A stretch of 26,230 bases of DNA from CAZSNT01 sp964607765 (GTDB lineage: Bacteria > Verrucomicrobiota > Lentisphaeria > Oligosphaerales > JABHEG01). Shown here piece after piece: positions 15,813 through 22,651 of the stretch (position 1 is the first letter of the stretch; each line of letters starts with the position of its first letter). The notes beneath the pieces were generated by a model. The model did not search any database, was not told the DNA's origin, and saw only the letters and a program-made list of their open reading frames with translations. The stretch covers positions 1 through 26,230 of the forward strand of contig CAZSNT010000144.1 in assembly GCA_964607765.1 (NCBI GenBank), given 5' to 3'. The translations under genes were made by a program, and so were the position numbers.

Positions 15813-17258
15813 CTAAGGCTTGCGTGACTTGGGCTTGTAGTTGGGGTTGGGGACCGGAACACGATCCGTGCTCGAGCTCAGGTGCGCCATCAGCCTGCCG
15901 TCGAGCTCGGCGACCTTCTCCGGCATCGCCGCGGCCAGGTCCTTCTTCTCGCCCAGATCATCTTTCAGGTTGAAAAGAAACGTCTGCCCCTCGTACCACT
16001 TGATCAGCTTCCAGTCGCCGTCGCGGACGATGCTGTACGGCCCGGGGTTGTGGCGGTAGTGCGGGAAGTGCCAGTAGAGCGTCTGGCGCCCCAGCGGACC
16101 GGCTCCGGCGAGCAACGGCCCGAGGTCCTTCCCGTCAATCTGACCCTCCACGGGCAGCGCGACGCCCGCCGCACCAGCGACCGTGGGCAGGATGTCCATG
16201 CTGATCACCGGCTCGTCAGACGTAGCGCCCGGTTTGGCCACGCCCGGCCACTTGACGATAAAGGGCACGCGGATGCCGCCCTCGAACGGATGCCCCTTGC
16301 CGGAGCGCAGCGGCGCGTTGTTGGTCGGGCCCATCAGGCCGCCGTTGTCGGACGTGAAGATGATCAGCGTCTTCTCGGTCAGCTTCAGTTCCTCCAACGT
16401 CGTGACGATGACGCCGACCGCATCGTCGACGCTCTCGACCATAGCGGCGTACTTCGGGTTCTTCTGATGCGTCTTCTGCTTCGTTGCGTACTTCGCAGTC
16501 ACATCCGCCTTCGCCTGGATCGGCGTGTGCACGGCGTAATTGGCAAGCATCAGGAAGAAAGGCACGTCTTTGTGGCGGCGGATGAAGGACTCGGCCTCCT
16601 CCGCCTCACGGTCGGACAGGTACTGGCCGGGCTTGCGGCCGGGCAGGCCCGGAATACCGGCGCGCAGCATCTCGTGCCGGCCTTTGGGCTGGCTGAACGG
16701 ATCGAAGTAGTTCGGCGGCTGTCCGTAGTCACAGCCGCCGTAGTTCTCGTCGTATCCCTGTTCGGTCGGATACCACGAATCGGTGCCCAGGTGCCACTTG
16801 CCGATATAGCAGCTCTTGTAGCCGGCCGGCCGCAGCAGTTCGGCAATGGTCGTTTCTTTGCTCTCCAGCCACAGCGCGTTCGGCGGGCAGAGCATCTTGC
16901 GGCCGCGCCACTGTTCCTTCGGGCGCCAGCACGGGTTGAGCTTGTCCGCCGGAATCTTGCCGCCCTGGAAGCGCGAGCGAATCCAATCCGTGACACCGGT
17001 GCGATGCGGGTACCGCCCTGTCTGCACGGCAGCGCGGGTGGGCGAACACACCGCACACGCCGCGTACCCGGCGGTGAACCGCACCCCTTCAGCTGCCAGG
17101 CGATCAAGGTGCGGCGTCTCGTAAAACGTCGAGCCCTGACACCCCAGGTCCGCCCAACCCAGGTCGTCGACCAGCACAAGAACAATGTTGGGCTTCCCGG
17201 CAGCGAACACGCTCATTGCGTTAAGCAGGAACACGACACACATCCACTTCCTGATCAT
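15813..17258 (-). CDS. Secreted formylglycine-dependent sulfatase
   Basis: The protein has 481 residues. A signal peptide (RKWMCVVFLLNAMSVFAAG) precedes the alkaline-phosphatase-fold sulfatase domain. The metal ligands begin in VDDLGWADLG (D31, D32). The modification site is CSPTRAAVQTGRYP, with C71 as the future formylglycine. GKWHLG (153-158), HTP (244-246) and SDNGG (303-307, D304 and N305) complete the active site. Type I sulfatases hydrolyse sulfate esters, often of algal or animal polysaccharides. The ATG at 17258 is chosen because it starts the signal peptide and has GGGAGG 7 bases upstream; an upstream start would add about 41 unrelated residues. It lies 58 bases downstream of the ARSK-like sulfatase and is probably cotranscribed. 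Its 3' 0.28 kb is duplicated at 12490. Confidence 0.94.
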   Translation of the reverse strand: MIRKWMCVVFLLNAMSVFAAGKPNIVLVLVDDLGWADLGCQGSTFYETPHLDRLAAEGVRFTAGYAACAVCSPTRAAVQTGRYPHRTGVTDWIRSRFQGGKIPADKLNPCWRPKEQWRGRKMLCPPNALWLESKETTIAELLRPAGYKSCYIGKWHLGTDSWYPTEQGYDENYGGCDYGQPPNYFDPFSQPKGRHEMLRAGIPGLPGRKPGQYLSDREAEEAESFIRRHKDVPFFLMLANYAVHTPIQAKADVTAKYATKQKTHQKNPKYAAMVESVDDAVGVIVTTLEELKLTEKTLIIFTSDNGGLMGPTNNAPLRSGKGHPFEGGIRVPFIVKWPGVAKPGATSDEPVISMDILPTVAGAAGVALPVEGQIDGKDLGPLLAGAGPLGRQTLYWHFPHYRHNPGPYSIVRDGDWKLIKWYEGQTFLFNLKDDLGEKKDLAAAMPEKVAELDGRLMAHLSSSTDRVPVPNPNYKPKSRKP

Positions 17259-17316
17259 CACAGGCCTCCCGGTTCCGATACTCTTCATCCCACTCTCCCA
17301 CTCTTCATCTCCAGAC

Positions 17317-18816
17317 TCACAGCCCCCCCAACCACTGTTCCACCCGGGCTTCGTCCTCCTCATCCCAGCCCGTGAAGGCATTGTTCATGATCTCGCCGTA
17401 ATCCGAAGACGGGCTCTTCCGCAGGCTGTACGAACTGTCCAGGTACAGACCGCGCTTGGCCTGTCGCTGGAACTGCGCGAACGTGTGCCGACGATACTCC
17501 TCCCAGACGCGCCAGGTCTCTTCGCGGTCGACTACCGAAGCCAGCAACTCCTCCATCTGCGCCACGCGCGCCGGTTCGGCGTCGACCAAGTCGTGCAGTT
17601 CCTGCGGATCGTCGGCCAGGTTGAAGAGGCGTGAGGGAGCCCCCTCGTACACAATCAGCTTGTAATCGCCCTGCCGCAGCATGTAGCTGATGGTATTGCT
17701 CGTGACTCCGCTGTACATGGACAGGGCCCAGCCGCGGCTCTCGTCCGTGTCTCCGCGCGCGAGCGGCATCAGAGACTCCCCCGAGAAGCAGTCGCGCGGC
17801 GGCATGCCGCCCAACTCGCAGATGGTCGGCGCCATATCGATCAGGGAGACCGGCGTCTCGATCACTTGCCCGGCCTTGATGTCGGGCCCGGCCATGACAA
17901 GCGGCACGCGCGCGGAGCCCTCGAAATGGCTCATCTTGTAGTATTGCTGATGCTCCATCGCGAGCTCGCCGTGATCACTGGCGAAGATGACGGTCGTGTT
18001 CTCGGCAAGACCGCACTCGTCCAGCGCGATCAGCAGCTCGCCCACCATGGCGTCCGCCTCGGCGCACATGGCGAAGTAGATGCGACGCACACGACGTACG
18101 GTGTCGTCGTCGAAGCCCTGGCGCCACCCCTTCGCCTTCTGCTGATAGACGTTCGCGGAGTGGTTAGTCTCATCCACGGGCGGCACGTCGACAAGGTCGG
18201 CCGGAATCTTCGCCAGCCAGTACTCGTTGGTGTGAAACGCGGCGTGGACCAGACCGGGGTTCAGGCACAGGAAGAAAGGTCGGCCGGAGCCGGCCTCGGC
18301 GCCCTCGCCTCCCCCCGCTTTGCGGCGCAGGAAAGCCGCTGCTTCATCGAACATCCGCCAGTCCCGCGCGTGACAGCGGCGCTCGCGATCAGGCGCGACA
18401 CGGATGTCCTGCGCGCCGTCACAATCCATCACGGGACGGCAAGCCGTGTTGAGCGGCTCGAGCATGTCAGCGACCCGGTTCATCACGGAATGGCGGCCGG
18501 TGACGTGATCGCCATGCTTGCCCAGCAGCTTGACGTCGTGCGTGGCCGCCAATCCCCGGCAGTACGTCCACATGCCCGTCTCCAGGCCCTTGAAGTTGTT
18601 CCAGCTCTCGCACTCGTGGGTGTAGGTGCCGGAAAGCATGTTCGCCCGGGACGGACAGCAGATCGGGTTCGTGCAGTAGGCGTTAGCGAACCGCGTACCG
18701 CGTTCGGCAAGCGCGTCGATGTTCGGCGTGGCGTTCCTCATCGCTGGATGGAAGCCCTGGCACCCGAGCATCCGCCCGTCCCAGCTCTCGGCATGGATCA
18801 TCAGGATGTTCTGCAT
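17317..18816 (-). CDS. ARSK-like sulfatase without a signal peptide
   Basis: The 499-residue protein starts directly with the sulfatase fold (MQNILMIHAESWDGRMLG), so it is probably cytoplasmic. CCPSRANMLSG holds the modification site (C53-x-P-S-R). Directly after it, THECESWNNFKGL and later GKHGDHVTGRHSVMNRV closely follow human arylsulfatase K, a glucuronate-2-sulfatase. SDHGE (in VIFASDHGELAMEHQ) provides the second metal-ligand block. Removal of 2-sulfate from uronic acids of imported oligosaccharides is the likely role, by analogy. The ribosome site is weak. It is the first gene of a minus-strand pair with the secreted sulfatase. Confidence 0.92.
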   Translation of the reverse strand: MQNILMIHAESWDGRMLGCQGFHPAMRNATPNIDALAERGTRFANAYCTNPICCPSRANMLSGTYTHECESWNNFKGLETGMWTYCRGLAATHDVKLLGKHGDHVTGRHSVMNRVADMLEPLNTACRPVMDCDGAQDIRVAPDRERRCHARDWRMFDEAAAFLRRKAGGGEGAEAGSGRPFFLCLNPGLVHAAFHTNEYWLAKIPADLVDVPPVDETNHSANVYQQKAKGWRQGFDDDTVRRVRRIYFAMCAEADAMVGELLIALDECGLAENTTVIFASDHGELAMEHQQYYKMSHFEGSARVPLVMAGPDIKAGQVIETPVSLIDMAPTICELGGMPPRDCFSGESLMPLARGDTDESRGWALSMYSGVTSNTISYMLRQGDYKLIVYEGAPSRLFNLADDPQELHDLVDAEPARVAQMEELLASVVDREETWRVWEEYRRHTFAQFQRQAKRGLYLDSSYSLRKSPSSDYGEIMNNAFTGWDEEDEARVEQWLGGL

Positions 18817-18839
18817 CGCTCAATCATTTCACGGTGGTT

Positions 18840-18876
18840 GGGATAGTGGGTTAGGTTGGGTTGATGGATTGATGGG
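18840..18876 (+). other. G-rich tract in intergenic region
   Basis: Four GGG runs (18840, 18848, 18858, 18874) lie upstream of the ARSK-like gene in a G/T-rich degenerate stretch (repeated GGTTGGG-like words). This could form a quadruplex on the plus strand, though the last loop is 13 bases. In the rest of the 204-bp gap (18817-19020) I see no other clear signal. Confidence 0.3.
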
Positions 18877-19020
18877 ACGGCGAGTTGGTGGCTACGGGTA
18901 TGGGATGCTCAGACCAAGGGGCTGAACACCCGTGTGGACCGGGCGGCTGTTGACTCGCCCGTCCTGAACTATGGCGTTGCAGCGTCTGATTGCCAGCAAT
19001 CCGGTGATCCAGAGGACGAC

Positions 19021-22000
19021 TCACGGGGCGCGCTCGGAACGGCTTCCGTTCGAGTTCGTGTTGAGCAGCACGGTCTCTGGGTGAGCATTGTATACCCAAT
19101 ACCCCCTCCCCGGGCGCAGAATGCCGTCCACGGGGGCCACGTACATCCGGGAAAATGGATCCCACGCCCAAACCGCCGCAATAATCGCCCCGGCCTGGGC
19201 TGTGTCGAACGCCGATACAGGCGAGATGAGATTCCAGCCGGGAGTCAGTTCGATCGTGCCGTCAGCCGCCAACCCATTGACGCCGCCGTTCACTACCTCG
19301 TGCGTCGTGCGTGCCCAATACCCGGTCTCCGGGCTCAGCGGTCGATCAGCGGGGACCGGGAAATACGTCTCGCCATCCCATCCCCAGAAAGGTCCGACCC
19401 CCTCGGCGTCTCGGCCCTGATCTGCGAATGCCTGCTGCAACGTGTCGCCGGTAAGCAGCGCATGGCCAACGAGATCCCACGGCCCACGCACCTCAATCTG
19501 ACTGACAGCCGTGGTGCCGTAAACGACCTCGAACACAGTTGATTCTGTCACCGCGAGCTCGGAGATCGCCGACATGTCGACAGGCGCCCCACTTGCCTGC
19601 TCGCGGCGCAACGGCTGCAGATACAGGGCCCGGCTCGGCGCTGCGGCGCTGACATCCCAGCTCAGCCCTACTGCGCCGCTGTCGCCCACATCAACCACCA
19701 GCCGCCACCGCGTCAAGGCTGCCGTTGCCCGGTAATCTGCCTGGAGCCGATCGCTTGCGCCGGGCTCAAGCGACGCAAGATAGACCGTTGGCCCGCCGTC
19801 TTGCTCTGGGGCAGAGAGAACGACATCCAAGTTTGCGTCGGCCTCCGGCGTTGCCCCTCCCCAGTGCCCAAACCGCAGTTCGGTGGGGCTTGCCCCGGCC
19901 GCGCTCAGCGTGAACGTCAAAGGCCGTTCGAAGACGATGCTCGCTGTGGACGCCGCGGCAAGGGGGTTCACTCCGCCATCGCTGTCCTTCACCCAAGCGT
20001 ATACCTGGGCCAGTCCCTCCGGGCCGGTGAGAGTGTATGCCGTTGGCGGCGAGGCAGACCAACCGGGATCGGCAGCCTGTGGCGGCACGTTGCTTCCCGT
20101 CACCATCCATCCCACGATCGTGCCGTCGGCATCTGTCGCCGCAAGGCTGACAGCCAGCTCCGGCTGGTCCGTGTACCCGGCAGTCGTCTCCTGGGCATCA
20201 CGCACACTGAAGGCCGTTACCTCAGGCATCTGGTTGATCGATGTGAAGGAGACACTCGCCGCGTGCGGGCCGGCGCTGAGTCCCCCCGAATCAGCTACGG
20301 TCACGTCGTAACTCGGAGCGATGCGGCTGTCATCGTGGACGAATCGGATCCGGCCGGCCCCGAGCTGTTCCCGGGTGAAACTCGTCACCGCCACGCCGGG
20401 CGCCTGGAGCATCTCGAACTGACCCTGAGTCACGCTGCTCACCGTGAACGTGAGCGTATTGTCATCGTCTTCCTCGTCGGTTGCAGCGAGCTCGGAGCTC
20501 GTCAACACCACCGTCTGCCCCTGGTCCACGGTCAAGCTGTTGGCAGTGAGAACGGGCGCATCGTTCTGGTCGCTGAAAAACACGGTCGCGTTGCCGCTGT
20601 CGCTCAGCTCACCGTCGGAGACAGTGAGCTGAGCGGCCGGCGCCTGGTTGCCGCCGTCATGCACGAACTGGATCTCACCGTTGTCCACCTGCGCTTGCGT
20701 GAACGTCGTCACCACCGTCCCATTCACCGTCAAGGCATAATGCCCGTTCGCAACACTGGTAACCGTGTAGCCGAGCTCTGCCGCCGTGTTGTCAACGTCG
20801 GACGCATGCAGCGTCTGACCTGTGACCGTCACTGTCTGGCCCTCGTCCACAGTAAGCGTGTTCACCTCGATCACGGGCGCGTCGTTCACCGGTGCGACAG
20901 TCAGTGTGCAGGACGCCGCTGCCGCCGCGTAAAGCAGACCGTTGCCGGCATTCCACCCAAACGTGTCAGAACCATCGAAGTCCGCCGTGGGCGTGTATAC
21001 CAGCTGATCGACGGACGAGGCCTCCAGTTCCTCACCCGCGGACACGGCACGTCCTTCACGCTGCAATGTCCCATGCTCGGGCAGCGACGTGACTCGGACC
21101 GTCACTGGGGTCTCGTCGCCGGCACTACTGAACGCGGCCGAAAAATCCTGTAGGGAAAACGTCAGGGACGTGTCTTCAGTAAGGCGCCTCTCGATGTCAG
21201 TCACAGCTGGACGACCGGCCACCGCGGCAGACAGTTCGATATCGTCGATGTAAAAACCAACGTTGCCGATTGAGCTGTCCGTCACAAGCCCGAAACGCAC
21301 TCTCAACCCCGAGACCGCATGCGCCGCATCCAACACGACCGACTGCCGCGTCCACGTCGAACTCACTTCGCCGCTCACCGGTCCGTAGACGGTCTCCCAG
21401 GTGGTGCCGTTATCCGAACTCACATCGACCCTTGCCTGGTCGTGGACTGCCTCAGAGACGAGGTACTGCCACCAGCCCAGGACCAATGCGCGGTCCGGGT
21501 GGGCGCTGGCGTCGATCGCGGGCGAGACCAGGACCCCCGATTCACTCGGCCCGTAGAGCCCGGACAACCCCGTGCCCCAGACATTCGGCAGAGAATGCGC
21601 CGCACCCGGCCCGTTCCCGGGCATACCCCAAGCCCACGATGTGACGCCCTCCGCCTCGTAGTCACCGCTGTCTGTATCGAAGTCCTGCGTGTACACGGGC
21701 TCGAGCGTGGCTGGGAGGATGCTGATATCGTCAATGTAGAACCCCGCCGCGGTTCCCCCGTCGTCGGACCGCAGACGGAAGCGAAGGCGGAGATTGTGCA
21801 CCGCGAAACTCGGGTCCAGCTGTACCGTGTGACGCGTCCACGCGCTGTCGACCGTCCCGCTCTCCTCGCCGTAGACGACCTGCCACGTCGCGCCGCCGTT
21901 CTTGCTCACTTCTACGCTGGCGAAGTCGTACTGGGCTTCTGTGAGCAACACGTGCCACCAACTGAGGAACAGGGCCTGCCCCGAGTGTGCGCTCAGATTG

Positions 22001-22413
22001 ATCTCCGGAGAGCTCAGGTACGCATCCGCGCTGTTTGCATAGTCGCCTGCCAGGTTCGTGGCCCAGGCGGACAAGCCGGAGTGCGCTGCGCCCGGCCCGC
22101 TCGTCACTGTCCCCCACGCCCACGAGGCGTTCGGGCCGCTCACCGTGTACCCGCCGTCCCCAGCATTGAAGTTCTCCTCGTACGCCAGACCAGCCGCAAG
22201 TCGGCCGCCGAACGCCGCCAGCAGCACGATGAGCAGGACGTGTGAGAGGTGTGAGGCGTGTGAGGCGTGGGAGGGCTGCGAGGGGTGTGAGGCGTGGGAG
22301 GGGTGTGAGGCGTGGGAGGGGTGTGAGGCGTGGGAGGGGTGTGAGGGGTGTGAGGGGTGTGAGGGGTGTGAGGGGTGTGAGGCGTGTGAGGCGTGTGAGG
22401 CGTGTGAGGCGTG
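19021..22413 (-). CDS. Large secreted modular adhesin-like protein, 5' end unresolved
   Basis: The mature protein, about 1060 residues, begins after a signal-like stretch (HVLLIVLLAAFGGRLAAG, near 22190-22240). Modules in order: two jelly-roll, MAM-like domains, each ending in FYIDDI (about 22180-21705 and 21700-21215); a cadherin/Ig-like domain with VYTPTADFDGSDTF (about 21210-20880); two cadherin-like repeats opening with TLTVDEGQTV and SLTVDQGQTV (about 20880-20240); an Ig-like domain (about 20230-19930); a linker; and two WNLI/GYW modules at the C terminus. The frame is open back through the 9-bp repeat, encoding (Ala/Pro)-Ser-His triplets, into the assembly gap. No ATG lies near the signal peptide; a GTG at 22227 would leave only a short leader. 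The true start is therefore unknown and the coordinates stop at the gap edge. It lies directly after the next gene on the same strand. An extracellular adhesive or scaffold role is inferred. Confidence 0.78.
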   Translation of the reverse strand, partial: HASHASHASHASHPSHPSHPSHPSHPSHASHPSHASHPSHASHPSQPSHASHASHLSHVLLIVLLAAFGGRLAAGLAYEENFNAGDGGYTVSGPNASWAWGTVTSGPGAAHSGLSAWATNLAGDYANSADAYLSSPEINLSAHSGQALFLSWWHVLLTEAQYDFASVEVSKNGGATWQVVYGEESGTVDSAWTRHTVQLDPSFAVHNLRLRFRLRSDDGGTAAGFYIDDISILPATLEPVYTQDFDTDSGDYEAEGVTSWAWGMPGNGPGAAHSLPNVWGTGLSGLYGPSESGVLVSPAIDASAHPDRALVLGWWQYLVSEAVHDQARVDVSSDNGTTWETVYGPVSGEVSSTWTRQSVVLDAAHAVSGLRVRFGLVTDSSIGNVGFYIDDIELSAAVAGRPAVTDIERRLTEDTSLTFSLQDFSAAFSSAGDETPVTVRVTSLPEHGTLQREGRAVSAGEELEASSVDQLVYTPTADFDGSDTFGWNAGNGLLYAAAAASCTLTVAPVNDAPVIEVNTLTVDEGQTVTVTGQTLHASDVDNTAAELGYTVTSVANGHYALTVNGTVVTTFTQAQVDNGEIQFVHDGGNQAPAAQLTVSDGELSDSGNATVFFSDQNDAPVLTANSLTVDQGQTVVLTSSELAATDEEDDDNTLTFTVSSVTQGQFEMLQAPGVAVTSFTREQLGAGRIRFVHDDSRIAPSYDVTVADSGGLSAGPHAASVSFTSINQMPEVTAFSVRDAQETTAGYTDQPELAVSLAATDADGTIVGWMVTGSNVPPQAADPGWSASPPTAYTLTGPEGLAQVYAWVKDSDGGVNPLAAASTASIVFERPLTFTLSAAGASPTELRFGHWGGATPEADANLDVVLSAPEQDGGPTVYLASLEPGASDRLQADYRATAALTRWRLVVDVGDSGAVGLSWDVSAAAPSRALYLQPLRREQASGAPVDMSAISELAVTESTVFEVVYGTTAVSQIEVRGPWDLVGHALLTGDTLQQAFADQGRDAEGVGPFWGWDGETYFPVPADRPLSPETGYWARTTHEVVNGGVNGLAADGTIELTPGWNLISPVSAFDTAQAGAIIAAVWAWDPFSRMYVAPVDGILRPGRGYWVYNAHPETVLLNTNSNGSRSERAP

Positions 22414-22651
22414 TGNNNNNNNNNNNNNNNNNNNNNNNNNNNNNNNNNNNNNNNNNNNNNNNNNNNNNNNNNNNNNNNNNNNNNNNNNNNNNNNNNNNNN
22501 NNNNNNNNNNNNNNNGTGTGAGGCGTGTGAGGCGTGTGAGGCGTGTGAGGCGTGTGAGGCGTGTGAGGCGTGTGGGCTCCGGTCCGAACTCACACTGCTC
22601 ACACTGCTCACTCTGCTCACACTCCTCACACTCCTCACACCACTCACACCG
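22240..22651. repeat. Array A: 9-bp GTGTGAGGN tandem repeat with polarity switch
   Basis: Plus-strand units GTGTGAGGC or GTGTGAGGG run from 22240 to the gap and from 22516 to about 22574, including an 18-bp higher-order unit alternating GTGTGAGGC with GTGGGAGGG. After a linker (22575-22588) the repeat continues in reverse polarity as seven units of CTCACACYN (22589-22651). The last unit ends at the base just before the stop codon of the next minus-strand gene (22652-22654). The two arms are complementary, so RNA or single strands could form a long hairpin. The true length is unknown because of the gap. Confidence 0.92.
22416..22515. other. Assembly gap (100 N)
   Basis: Exactly 100 undetermined bases lie inside array A, with identical repeat units on both sides. 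A round 100 is the conventional placeholder for a gap of unknown length, so neither the repeat number nor the reading frame across it is known. Confidence 0.97.
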
